A DNA stretch of 64,000 nucleotides from Bacteroidota bacterium (GTDB lineage: Bacteria; Bacteroidota; Bacteroidia; Chitinophagales; Chitinophagaceae), in contig JAPLEO010000001.1 in NCBI GenBank assembly GCA_026391125.1, positions 1 to 64,000 on the forward strand, in the 5' to 3' direction. The notes beneath the pieces are model-generated. The model did no database searches. It was not told the origin of the DNA and was given only the letters and a program-made list of their open reading frames with translations. The position numbers and the translations under genes are program-made. Within the stretch, counting starts at the first letter, position 1, and each line of letters opens with the position of its first letter. Positions 1 through 9,801 of the stretch are shown here, piece by piece.

Positions 1-120
1 ATGCTACAAGTTATCAGCATATCTGTCTTTGACAAAGTACCGATAAATGAACTTTTCGCAAACCCAATACAACAAAATTTCAAAGAGCTAAATCGTAACC
101 AATTGAATATCTTCGACTAA
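1..120 (+). mobile_element. C-terminal end of an IS4-family-like transposase (truncated by window edge)
   Basis: Frame 1 reads MLQVISISVFDKVPINELFANPIQQNFKELNRNQLNIFD* with TAA at 118-120. It resembles the C-terminus of Bacteroidota IS4-type transposases (..LQI.SIS.FDKTP.NELL....KE...NQL.LF), recalled from family knowledge. Confidence 0.6.
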
Positions 121-148
121 TATCAAAACGCTAGTGAAAATATATGAC

Positions 149-1171
149 TTATTTACAGGATTTTGCAAGTTGAATTGCAGCTTCAGCAGATCCTAAATTT
201 TTAGCTAGCGTCAAGTCTTCACACGCACCAGTTTTATCAAGCATACTAAGTTTTGCCATTGCTCGCTGATAAACAACTGCGTCATTTTTAGGATTCAATT
301 CAATTGCCTTGGAGAAATCATTAATTGCTGTAGCAAATCTTTTAAATCCCATATTCATCAAACCTCTACTGAAATATGCATCCATATTAGAAGGTTCCAA
401 TTCAATTGTTTTATCCAAATCCTGAAAGGAACCAATTGAATCTTTCATACTTGATTTTGATATTGCTCTATTAAAATAGATATCTACATTTTTAGGATTC
501 TGTTTTAGGGCCTGATCAAAATCCTTAATTGCCCCTACATGGTTATTTAACCGCGCTTTTGCAATTCCTCGATTGAAAAATAAATTAATCGAATTGGAAT
601 CCATTTCAATTGCTTTATTATAGTCTAAAATGGCTCCACTGAAATCTTTCAAATATCCTTTTTCTAACCCTCTGTTGAAATAAATATTAACAGTTCTTGG
701 ACTAAGAGATATTGTTTTAGTGAAGTCTTGTAATGCGCCAAAATGGTCGTTCAAAACAGACCGTGCCAAGCCCCTTTTAAAATAGATATCTGAATTATTT
801 TGATCCAGTACTAAAGCGATTGAAAAATCGTAGATGGCTCCTTTGAAATCGTTTATTGCATACTTTTCAATTCCCCGATTATAATAAGCATTGGGTATGG
901 TAGGAAAAAGAGTTAATGCCTTGCTATAGTCTTCGATAGCTCCAACATGATCGGCATACATACTTCTACAATAACCTCTATTGAAAAATATATCGGCATT
1001 ATTAGGTTCTAACGTAAGTGCTTTTGAATATTCCTGCACTGCATTTTTATAATCTTTTTGTTGAAGCTTTTCATTTCCATTCGCAAAAAAATCTACCGTA
1101 TTCTGGCAATACGCATTTTCTGCAAAAAAGAGAATACCTAAAATAGTTAATGAAATGATAGAATTTTTCAC
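149..1171 (-). CDS. Tetratricopeptide repeat protein, secreted (signal peptide)
   Basis: 340 aa ORF with N-terminal signal and about 8-9 tandem TPR-like units (IYFNRG..K....GAI.DF.KAI.L.P.N). Confidence 0.9.
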   Translation of the reverse strand: MKNSIISLTILGILFFAENAYCQNTVDFFANGNEKLQQKDYKNAVQEYSKALTLEPNNADIFFNRGYCRSMYADHVGAIEDYSKALTLFPTIPNAYYNRGIEKYAINDFKGAIYDFSIALVLDQNNSDIYFKRGLARSVLNDHFGALQDFTKTISLSPRTVNIYFNRGLEKGYLKDFSGAILDYNKAIEMDSNSINLFFNRGIAKARLNNHVGAIKDFDQALKQNPKNVDIYFNRAISKSSMKDSIGSFQDLDKTIELEPSNMDAYFSRGLMNMGFKRFATAINDFSKAIELNPKNDAVVYQRAMAKLSMLDKTGACEDLTLAKNLGSAEAAIQLAKSCK

Positions 1172-1250
1172 GAATACTTTATTTGTATCATTAATCTAAG
1201 TTAATTTCTATATTGATATTTAGACAAACTAAGTGCTGGGTGATTTAACA

Positions 1251-1643
1251 CTATGGAGTAAATATTTTTGCCAATGTTTGAATAGTCAGTGGCTTAGTAA
1301 CATAATCAATTACAGCAGGATAAGTTTTTGCCTTTTCAATGTCGCGAGGATCTATCGAAGAGGTATGCATAATTACTTTGCAATCCTTTATAATGTTTTT
1401 TGGTAATTGATTAAATTCATCCAAAAATTCCCACCCATCCATTACCGGCATATTAATATCAAGTAAAATTAGTTGGGGCAATGGACAACGAGATGTCCTG
1501 ATGTTTTCTTTTATATCCTCTAAAGCCTCAGTTGCACTTTCGAAGCTTCTAACTTTTTTATCGGGATATGCGTCTTTAATAATTTCTTGGTTAAGGAAAT
1601 TAACTAAACTATCATCATCTATTAGAAATATATCTTTTATCAA
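1251..1643 (-). CDS. Single-domain response regulator (CheY-like REC)
   Basis: Acidic triad DDD, phospho-acceptor LLDINMPVMDG, HTSS, KPL. Confidence 0.9.
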   Translation of the reverse strand: MIKDIFLIDDDSLVNFLNQEIIKDAYPDKKVRSFESATEALEDIKENIRTSRCPLPQLILLDINMPVMDGWEFLDEFNQLPKNIIKDCKVIMHTSSIDPRDIEKAKTYPAVIDYVTKPLTIQTLAKIFTP

Positions 1644-1842
1644 ATCTTGTATTTTATCAGAATATTACCTTCCAATTCAATCAGAACCTATAACCTATAA
1701 AAATAATGTATGATTAAGTTTTTACAAAATTAAAACTAGTTTAATTAAACCAACTTAAACAACTTGCTTTTAAAATTGAGGTAGTTTTAAAATATTAATG
1801 AAAAAGAAGCTACATTTATACTAACTTTTAATTCAAAATGGT

Positions 1843-2265
1843 ATGATTCAGGTTGCAATGTGCATAGACGACGACCCGATTGTTTTAATGTTGAATGATT
1901 TGATTCTTAAAGAGCAGTCATTTTGTGGCACTTTGTTAAAATATGATAAAGCTGAATCTGCACTGGAATATTTTGAACTTCAATCCAAATTACCCAAAGA
2001 ATCACAAACCTTACCATCCCTTATATTTCTAGATATCAATATGCCGGTAATGGATGGATGGGAATTTTTGGAAGTATTTACAAATAAGTATAAGATGCTT
2101 CATGATACTACCAAGGTAATCATCCTGTCCTCAAGCGTAAATCCAACCGATTTAGAAATGTCAGAAAATCATCCCTTAGTGATTGGTTTTATGCCAAAAC
2201 CTTTAGGAGAATCAGAACTTGCTGATCTTAAAGCTAACCCTACTATAATTCAATATTTTGCATAA
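1843..2265 (+). CDS. Single-domain response regulator (CheY-like REC)
   Basis: IDDDPIVL, IFLDINMPVMDGWEFL, LSSSV, PKPL motifs. Confidence 0.9.
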   Translation: MIQVAMCIDDDPIVLMLNDLILKEQSFCGTLLKYDKAESALEYFELQSKLPKESQTLPSLIFLDINMPVMDGWEFLEVFTNKYKMLHDTTKVIILSSSVNPTDLEMSENHPLVIGFMPKPLGESELADLKANPTIIQYFA

Positions 2266-2282
2266 ATAGTCGATCTCATATC

Positions 2283-3314
2283 CTAATGAGATATGGTGAG
2301 ATACTTTTCTAAGATTTGCATCTGTGGACGATCCTTCCCTTCCTTTGGTTCAATAGATAAACGATAATTTCCCCACCAAGGACCGGCTGCCCAATAAGCA
2401 CCATTTACTCCATTAATATTGATATAATATAGGAACTTGTCAAGTACTACCAGCCATCTTGGATCATCATCAGGAACCCCATATTCGCCAATAAACCCTT
2501 TTTTATTATTCTTTTTCAACCATTTTACGAATGGCTTTATTGCTTCAACTCCATCGTCTGTACTATTAATATTATAATCATACGTTCGATCTGTACCTCC
2601 TTTTGAATTCAAATAGCGTCCAGTGAAGTCGCGATCAAAATAACAATGCGCTTCATAAACCAGCAAATCACTACTATCTACTAAAGACTTTAATTGGTCA
2701 TTATTAATTTTCCAATCAATTGAATTTGAAAATTCAGACCCAGAAACAAAAATGATATGGGTCTTATCAACTGTTCGAATGCCATTGATTGCTTCCTGAG
2801 CAATTTTTAACCAAGACATTTCAAACATATCATGGGGTTCATTCATTATTTGAAAGCCATAAATATTGTCATACCCTTTCAATGCAAAAGCCAACCTTTT
2901 CCAAACATCTGCCAATGTTTTAGATGGCAATTGCTTTGAGCCTATCACCCAAATTTTGTCGTTCATGGTATATCTCCCAAAATTCTGAAGGGTTAATTTA
3001 ACTTGCAATCCAATAGAATTACAGGTTCTTATCAAAGTATACATCCGACTCATTTCAACCGAATCCAAATCTGCCATCAATTTTGGCTGAACCCTTTCCC
3101 ATCTAAATGGAATATCAATCATTCGAAACCCCTTGTTATGAAAGTATTGCAGTTCCGCAGAGTCGGGGTAAATAAAATCAACCCCATAAACACCGGGGAA
3201 TTTAGTTTGACCAAATTCCGGACCACAAACCTTAATACCAAAGGGTTGCGCAATCCCATTCATGGGGGTTATTAAAAGAAAAATTAAAAAGATATAAAAG
3301 CCGAAGTACTTCAT
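2283..3314 (-). CDS. Glycoside hydrolase family 5 (cellulase-like), secreted
   Basis: Signal peptide; acid/base motif QIMNEPHDM and nucleophile region GFIGEYGVP typical of GH5/clan A. Confidence 0.85.
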   Translation of the reverse strand: MKYFGFYIFLIFLLITPMNGIAQPFGIKVCGPEFGQTKFPGVYGVDFIYPDSAELQYFHNKGFRMIDIPFRWERVQPKLMADLDSVEMSRMYTLIRTCNSIGLQVKLTLQNFGRYTMNDKIWVIGSKQLPSKTLADVWKRLAFALKGYDNIYGFQIMNEPHDMFEMSWLKIAQEAINGIRTVDKTHIIFVSGSEFSNSIDWKINNDQLKSLVDSSDLLVYEAHCYFDRDFTGRYLNSKGGTDRTYDYNINSTDDGVEAIKPFVKWLKKNNKKGFIGEYGVPDDDPRWLVVLDKFLYYININGVNGAYWAAGPWWGNYRLSIEPKEGKDRPQMQILEKYLTISH

Positions 3315-3392
3315 TTGCTGTCATTGAAATATTATTGAAGACGAAATTGTTCAATACTTTAACGAATTTAAAAGGCATTTATTTTAAAAAGA

Positions 3393-3416
3393 AAGGCTAC
3401 TTAATTAAGTAGCCTT
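3393..3416 (-). terminator. Intrinsic terminator of hybrid kinase gene
   Basis: Perfect inverted repeat AAGGCTACTTAATTAAGTAGCCTT followed on the minus strand by a T-rich tract (ctttctttttaaaa). Confidence 0.65.
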
Positions 3417-3453
3417 CTAAATGTACAATCCCCTAAATCATACATTACTATTG

Positions 3454-6054
3454 TTAGCATGCAACTGCCAATTCATTTATTAATGCTTTTATTTCAAGGG
3501 CCAAATGTCTTTTTACCTCATCAGCTAATCGCTTTAAGTTTTCAACATCGCTATGAAGTAGTGCTCGTTTTTCAACCATCGTTGCATTAGTTTCAATTTT
3601 TTGTAAGATCATCAATAAGTCATTTGCCTTGATATATCCAACACTACTTTTGAGTTTATGAGCCATTTTTGCAACAGTGATCCAGTCATTATTTTCTATT
3701 GAGTCTACAATTAAATGTATTTCAGTATTTAAACTTTCGAAAAGTGGTTTCAAAAGTTCCACTAAATCTTTCTTCTTTAATATTTTTTCGAAGTAACTTA
3801 GGTTATAAGGTTTTATCTCATTTATTTTAGTATTGTTATCTGTAACTATAATCTCTGAATCATCGGCAACAGTTTCCACAATCTTAATATTTAGAACAGT
3901 ACAAAGTTTTTTATAGAGATCAACAAATTCAAAAGGTTTTGACATATAATCTGTAAATCCAACCTCTAAACATTTTTCGAATTCTCCTTTCATAGCCGTT
4001 GCTGTCATTGCAACAATTGGAGTATCATTCTTTAATTCTGTTCTGATAAAGTCTGTGGTCTTGTATCCATCCAAAATTGGCATCTGCAAATCCATCAGAA
4101 TTACATCAAAAGATTTTCCTTTTTTTAGTTTTTCAATGGCTTCCTGACCATTGTTAACAATTGTTGGGAAGATGCCTACACTATTTAAAACGTGATCAAT
4201 TAAAAATTGATTTACTGAATTATCTTCAGCAACCAATACTTTCTTTCCGAGTAGTAGTTTTGAAAAATCTAAGTCATTCAAACGACACATTCCTGTTACA
4301 TCATTTTCAGCAGCAAAACGATAAGGTAATTCAAAAATAAATTCAGACCCTTCTCCATACTTGCTGGTTACCCAAATATTACCATTTTGAAGTTCTACTA
4401 ATTGTTTGCTTATAGTTAATCCAAGACCTGTACCACCATATTTTCGAGCTACATCAACACTAGCCTGAGAAAAACTTTCAAAAACCAATTTCAATTTATC
4501 TTCTTCAATTCCAATGCCACTATCCTTTACTGAAAAACGAAGGACTCCAGAATTGCCTGTTTCATTTTTCATAGATACACTCAATACAATTTTACCTTTT
4601 TCAGTAAACTTAATTGCGTTTCCAACAAGATTTACTAATACTTGGTTCAACCGATAAGGATCTCCAATCAAAAAATTGGGAACCTTATTATCCATATTTA
4701 ATTCAAAATCTAAATGCTTTTTCTCCAGACGATGTGCAAAAAGAGGTCTGATGGCGTCTAATGACTCTCGCATATCGAATGCGATTTCTTCAATGCTTAA
4801 TTTACCTGCCTGGATCTTAGAGAAATCTAAAATGTCATTAATGATCACCAAAAGGTTATTAACCGATCTTTTAATGATAGTAGCATATTTTTCTTGCACA
4901 CTATTAAGCGATGATTCTAATAACAGGTTTGTCATACCTTGTATCCCATTCATAGGGGTACGAATTTCATGACTCATATTGGCTAGAAACTGTTCTTGTA
5001 ATAATTTGGCATTTTCAGCCAATTGCCTTGCGCTAATGAGCTCTTTTTGATATTGAGTTCTTTCTGAAATATCTGTTGCGATACCGCTTATGCCAAATAC
5101 ATTATTATTCTGATCAAATAGTGGGAATTTAACAAGAAGCAGATTCACTGGTCCATTCGGGCCCTCAATAATTTGTTCAACTTCGATTGGTTTTCTTTCT
5201 GAAATAACTTTCGCATCAAGAGAAGAAAAATAATCAGCCTGATCTTTTGAAGTAAGATTGTAATCAGTAAATCCTATCACCTGATTTTTTTGTACCTGCA
5301 ATAGATCCATGAATCGTTGGTTTGCTACCGTGTATTTACCTTGTAAGTCCTTAATGAAAATGATGGATGTAGTATTATCTAAAACTGATTGTAATTGAAA
5401 CTGCTGATGTTTCAGATTTTTTTCAGTTTCTTCCAATTCAAACTGAATTTGTTTTTTATCTGATATATCTCTTACGATACAATGAAATCCTATCGGTTTA
5501 CCATTCTCCATAATTAAAACAGCACACTGTTCTACCCATTTTTTATACCCATTTTTATTTACAATTGGAAATTCATAAATGGTTTCACCAATAAGATGCA
5601 AGTATTGACTATAATAATTCTCAAAAACCCGTTCTTTCCATTGTGGGTCTAAAATGCTGGTAAAATGCTTGCCATCTAATTCTTCAGAAGTATATCCTGT
5701 AAGTTGCAGACTACGCTTACTTATAAAAGTAAAATTACCCGGTAAATCAATTGTGAAAACAACAGATGCTACATTATTAATAATGTATTGGTATTTTTCT
5801 TCACTGATCTTTCCTTGTCGTTCTAAACTACTTAGGAGTTTCATCCCTTTCCAGCTCTGAAAAAGGACAAATGAAATAAATCCAATAGAACATATTCCAA
5901 TCGCCATCGAAAGGATTAACATGGATCTACTAGTATTAATGTGTTTTTCTAGTATTAAAACGACAAAAAAACAAATTGTCAGAATGGCCAATATCAGGAT
6001 ATATGGCACTTTTTTCTGTTGCATCAATAACGGGTGATAAGTTATGTTTTTCAT
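3454..6054 (-). CDS. Hybrid sensor histidine kinase (2 TM, PAS-PAS-HisKA-HATPase-REC-Hpt)
   Basis: NMSHEIRTPMNGIQGM H-box, NLVGNAIKFT, GTGLGLTIS, MDLQMPILDG receiver, AHKLKSSVG Hpt motif. Confidence 0.95.
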   Translation of the reverse strand: MKNITYHPLLMQQKKVPYILILAILTICFFVVLILEKHINTSRSMLILSMAIGICSIGFISFVLFQSWKGMKLLSSLERQGKISEEKYQYIINNVASVVFTIDLPGNFTFISKRSLQLTGYTSEELDGKHFTSILDPQWKERVFENYYSQYLHLIGETIYEFPIVNKNGYKKWVEQCAVLIMENGKPIGFHCIVRDISDKKQIQFELEETEKNLKHQQFQLQSVLDNTTSIIFIKDLQGKYTVANQRFMDLLQVQKNQVIGFTDYNLTSKDQADYFSSLDAKVISERKPIEVEQIIEGPNGPVNLLLVKFPLFDQNNNVFGISGIATDISERTQYQKELISARQLAENAKLLQEQFLANMSHEIRTPMNGIQGMTNLLLESSLNSVQEKYATIIKRSVNNLLVIINDILDFSKIQAGKLSIEEIAFDMRESLDAIRPLFAHRLEKKHLDFELNMDNKVPNFLIGDPYRLNQVLVNLVGNAIKFTEKGKIVLSVSMKNETGNSGVLRFSVKDSGIGIEEDKLKLVFESFSQASVDVARKYGGTGLGLTISKQLVELQNGNIWVTSKYGEGSEFIFELPYRFAAENDVTGMCRLNDLDFSKLLLGKKVLVAEDNSVNQFLIDHVLNSVGIFPTIVNNGQEAIEKLKKGKSFDVILMDLQMPILDGYKTTDFIRTELKNDTPIVAMTATAMKGEFEKCLEVGFTDYMSKPFEFVDLYKKLCTVLNIKIVETVADDSEIIVTDNNTKINEIKPYNLSYFEKILKKKDLVELLKPLFESLNTEIHLIVDSIENNDWITVAKMAHKLKSSVGYIKANDLLMILQKIETNATMVEKRALLHSDVENLKRLADEVKRHLALEIKALINELAVAC

Positions 6055-6282
6055 TATTTAGATTTAGGGAAATCTTAAAAATGGCCTGCATAAATGTTTT
6101 CAATTAGCATTTATGAGGATGTAAAGATTGCTCTAATTCGTCAGCCAAAAAATAACATAAATAAGCAAACTTACGTAGTCGATCTACTACAAATAGCTAT
6201 ATAATTGGCAGATTATGTAGAAAATAGTCGCTTTTATTATCTAATTTTAACCGCCTGATTCGATTAAATAATTATAGTCCTG

Positions 6283-6837
6283 ATGAGATGGAAATCTTTT
6301 TTGATATTATTAAATTCATGCTTTATTTCTTTGCTATGTCTATCCCAGACATATATTCCAGTAGAGAAATCATCTTCCGTAAAATTCTTCATTAACAATT
6401 TCGGTATTAGTACCGAGGGAAGCTTGGGTGGTATAAAAGGAGATATCGATTTTAATCCAAATAAATTGAAAGATGCAAGTTTTGACATGAGTGTAGATGC
6501 TGAATCGATTTTTACAAAAAATAGAACAAGGGATAACCATTTAAAATCACGCGATTATTTTTATGTAGAAAAATATCCGACTATTTACATCATATCAAAA
6601 TCAATAACAAAAGCCTCATTAAAAAACCAATATTGGTTTGAAGGGGAATTGATGATTAAAGATGTAACCCGGCAAATTAAATTTGAATTCACAGCCGAAC
6701 AGGATAAAACCGGATATCTTTTCAAAGCTGATTTTAAAATAAACAGGCGAGATTATTTTATAGGGGGCAGTAGCCTGGTTTTATCAAATAATGTAGATGT
6801 AGCACTTTCCATTTCAACAGTTAAAAAAACTTTTTGA
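6283..6837 (+). CDS. YceI family protein (secreted)
   Basis: Signal peptide; YceI-like SFDMSVDAESIFTKNRTRDNHLKSRDYFYVEKYPTI...GELMIKDVTRQI. Confidence 0.85.
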   Translation: MRWKSFLILLNSCFISLLCLSQTYIPVEKSSSVKFFINNFGISTEGSLGGIKGDIDFNPNKLKDASFDMSVDAESIFTKNRTRDNHLKSRDYFYVEKYPTIYIISKSITKASLKNQYWFEGELMIKDVTRQIKFEFTAEQDKTGYLFKADFKINRRDYFIGGSSLVLSNNVDVALSISTVKKTF

Positions 6838-7057
6838 AATTAATTTGATAGCATTCATGTTTTTAGTTAGTCCCGATTTTATTTCTTTTAAAATTCACAT
6901 GACCGATTTTAGCTACGTATTCACCGAGTATTAAGTGGGTATCGCTTTAAAAAAAAAGAAATTTGATAGTATATCTGATACAAAGCAGTATAACAAAATA
7001 TCCATGAGGCACTTTTTGATTCTTCCTTTGATTTTATTAAGTTTAGTTCTATTATTA

Positions 7058-7325
7058 CTATATGCTTGGTGGCCAAGTGAAAAATGGAATAGAGAATAAT
7101 TTCATGCGCAATTCAGAGTTAAATTCCAACTTAATATCACCGGGCTGTTCTGATAATACAACCTTGCTTGTTGAGGCATTACCTGCATAATAAGTACCCG
7201 GACCCAATGATCTTGCCCTAAATGCTCTAATATCATTTGTGCCTCCTGCAAAAAAAGCCTTCATAAATGGAAGCACATCAAAATTGGCATTGAAAAAATA
7301 ATTGTTTGACAGTGCATTGAAGCAT
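7058..7325 (-). pseudogene. Remnant of Omp85/BamA-TamA-like outer-membrane protein (surface antigen D15 domain)
   Basis: Minus-strand frame reads (F)NALSNNYFFNANFDVLPFMKAFFAGGTNDIRAFRARSLGPGTYYAG...EQPGDIKLEFNSELRMKLFS, with stops immediately upstream (TGA, TAG). The FAGG..IRAFR.RSLGPG / GD.KLE.N.E.R.KL signature is the Omp85 C-terminal barrel; the rest of the gene is absent. Confidence 0.75.
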
Positions 7326-7345
7326 CAGGTGGACTAACTCCTTAA

Positions 7346-8410
7346 TTATTTTTTTGCTCGATCATATTGTATCGGCCAATCTATTTTCTCATTGAGTGCA
7401 GATGCTGCATTCAATGGGAAATAAGGGTTGCGTAAAGATTCTCGTGCAAAAAGAATCAAATCAGCATCCTCATTCAGTAAAATAGTTTCTGCTTGTTGAG
7501 CATCCGTAATTAATCCAACTGCAGCAGTAGAAATGCCAGTTGCCTCTTTTATCTTTTTTGAAAAAGGCACATGGTAACCAGGAGACAAGGGGATTCGTAC
7601 ATTACTAATATTGCCGCCAGAAGAGCAGTCAATCAAATCAATACCCATCTCTTTTAAAATGCTGGACAATTCAACGGATTCATCAATATTCCAACCACCG
7701 TCTACCCAATCTGTTGCTGAAATTCGCACGAATAAAGGGAGTTCTGCAGGCCATACTTCCTGAACAGCTGTTACTACCTCACAAAGAAATCGAATTCTGT
7801 TTTGAAAACTTCCTCCGTATGCATCCATCCTTTGATTTGATAATGGAGAAAAGAATTCATGAATAAGGTATCCGTGAGCTGCATGAATTTCTATGATTTT
7901 AAACCCCGCTTCAAAAGCCCTTTTTGCAGCGGCTTTAAAGCTTTCCACCAGTTTATGTATTCCTTCTATATTTAATGAAATGGGCATAGAATACTTTTCA
8001 TTAAAATGAATCGCAGTTGGTGCAACGGTTTGCCAGCCACCTTCTTCTTTGTGTAACATTTCTCCTCCTTTCCAAGGTTGAGCACAACTTGCTTTCCTTC
8101 CTGCATGTGCTAACTGGATCGCCGGAACAGAGCCCTGTGCTTCTATAAATGTGGTAATTCTTTTAAGATTTGGTATGTGCTCATCTTTCCAAAGGCCGAT
8201 ATCGTAAGGAGAAATTCTGCCTTCTGGCGAAACGGCACAAGCTTCAGCAATAATTAAACCCGCACCGCCAACAGCACGGCTTCCTAAATGAACTAAATGC
8301 CAATCGTTTGCAAAACCATCTTCTGCTGAATATTGACACATAGGAGAAATTACAATCCTATTTTTTAATTGAACAGATTTAATTTTGAAAGAAGAGAAAA
8401 GCTTAGCCAT
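7346..8410 (-). CDS. NADH:flavin oxidoreductase / old yellow enzyme (YqjM-like)
   Basis: KNRIVISPMCQYSAEDGF, HLGSRAVGGAGLIIAEA, HAAHGYLIHEFFSPLSNQRMDAYGGSFQNRIRF. Confidence 0.95.
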   Translation of the reverse strand: MAKLFSSFKIKSVQLKNRIVISPMCQYSAEDGFANDWHLVHLGSRAVGGAGLIIAEACAVSPEGRISPYDIGLWKDEHIPNLKRITTFIEAQGSVPAIQLAHAGRKASCAQPWKGGEMLHKEEGGWQTVAPTAIHFNEKYSMPISLNIEGIHKLVESFKAAAKRAFEAGFKIIEIHAAHGYLIHEFFSPLSNQRMDAYGGSFQNRIRFLCEVVTAVQEVWPAELPLFVRISATDWVDGGWNIDESVELSSILKEMGIDLIDCSSGGNISNVRIPLSPGYHVPFSKKIKEATGISTAAVGLITDAQQAETILLNEDADLILFARESLRNPYFPLNAASALNEKIDWPIQYDRAKK

Positions 8411-8458
8411 AATAATTGATTCTATTCAAAACTAATAAGTTCTAGCCATAAAATTAGA

Positions 8459-9775
8459 ATGTTAAATTTTGTAACTTCCCATATGCTAAAAAAGATCCTC
8501 CCATATATTGTATTGTGTTTTACTAGTAGTTCTTATGCTCAGCCTAAAACAGACAGTCTACTACTTCAAATTTTAGGGCGAACATCCTCCAGCATTTCAA
8601 AAATGGTTTTACAAAACCCTACAAATTATCGTCTGCAAATGATTTATACGCAGATAAATAGAGATAAACAAAACATACCTAGTTTTAATAATTTCTATTT
8701 TAACTATGATGCGGAAAGTTATTATAATCCAGCTTCCATGGTTAAAATGCCTTTGGCTTTTCTTTCACTTGAAAAATTAAATCAGCTAAATCAACCTGGG
8801 TTAAACAAATACACCCGCATGCAGTATGATAGCAACTACGTTGGACAAAAACCACTGATCAGAGACAGCACATCCGAAACTGGTTATCCAAGTATTGGCA
8901 ATTTCATTAAACGCGCTTTCTTAATTAGTGAAAATGACCCTTATAATCGTATGTATCAATTTATGGGGCAAGAGGCTATTAATGCAAGCTTACATCAAAA
9001 AGGCTATAAGAGGTTAAGAATTACAAGACAGTTTATGGGATTTACTGAAGAACAGAATAGACATACCAATCCAATTAAATTTTTGACAGATGATGGCAAG
9101 CCATTCTTTGAACAAGCTGCTGCTTATAATACTATCCCTTTTGACTTTAACAGGCAATTTTTATTAGGGAAAGGATATTTAAATAAAAACGATAGTTTAA
9201 TTAACGAGCCCTTTGACTTTACGAAACACAATTATATTCCTTTAGAAGATTTTCAACAGATGCTACAATCGGTTTTGTTTCCATTATCAGTACCCGAGAA
9301 ACAAAGATTTGATTTAGAAAAAAATGATAGAGATTTTCTATTAAAATTTCTCTCCCAATATCCTTCAGAAACAAGTTATCCGAAATACAATGATTCGATA
9401 TTTTATAATAGTTATGTTAAATTCTTTTTCCTGGATAGCACGCATAAGATGCCATCAAATATTCGGGTATTTAATAAAGTAGGATGGGCATACGGATTCC
9501 TAACGGATGTTTCATATGTTATCGATCTAAAAAATAAAATAGAGTACATGCTTGCTGCTACTATTTATGTAAACAAAGATGAAATATTGAATGATGACAA
9601 ATATGAATTTGAAAGCGTTGGACAACCTTTTCTAAATGAAGCAGGCAAAGCATTTTACAATTATGAACTAAAAAGAGAAAGGAAATATCGACCAAACTTA
9701 GAGGCATTTAAAATAAAGTATGATAAGCGAAATCCTGCTGACCATAGAACTGACATTAAAGTAGTAGATAATTGA
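8459..9775 (+). CDS. Serine hydrolase, class A beta-lactamase-like fold, secreted
   Basis: Candidate SxxK motif (PASMVKM), SxN-like (ISENDPY), K-x-G (KVGWAYG). The true start may be the internal ATG at about 8483. Confidence 0.65.
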   Translation: MLNFVTSHMLKKILPYIVLCFTSSSYAQPKTDSLLLQILGRTSSSISKMVLQNPTNYRLQMIYTQINRDKQNIPSFNNFYFNYDAESYYNPASMVKMPLAFLSLEKLNQLNQPGLNKYTRMQYDSNYVGQKPLIRDSTSETGYPSIGNFIKRAFLISENDPYNRMYQFMGQEAINASLHQKGYKRLRITRQFMGFTEEQNRHTNPIKFLTDDGKPFFEQAAAYNTIPFDFNRQFLLGKGYLNKNDSLINEPFDFTKHNYIPLEDFQQMLQSVLFPLSVPEKQRFDLEKNDRDFLLKFLSQYPSETSYPKYNDSIFYNSYVKFFFLDSTHKMPSNIRVFNKVGWAYGFLTDVSYVIDLKNKIEYMLAATIYVNKDEILNDDKYEFESVGQPFLNEAGKAFYNYELKRERKYRPNLEAFKIKYDKRNPADHRTDIKVVDN

Positions 9776-9801
9776 GAATGTTTAAGTAACTTTCAATAGA
9801 T

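Noticed and set aside
6264-6488. 74 aa minus-strand ORF
   Set aside because: Lies antisense within the YceI gene; shadow ORF.
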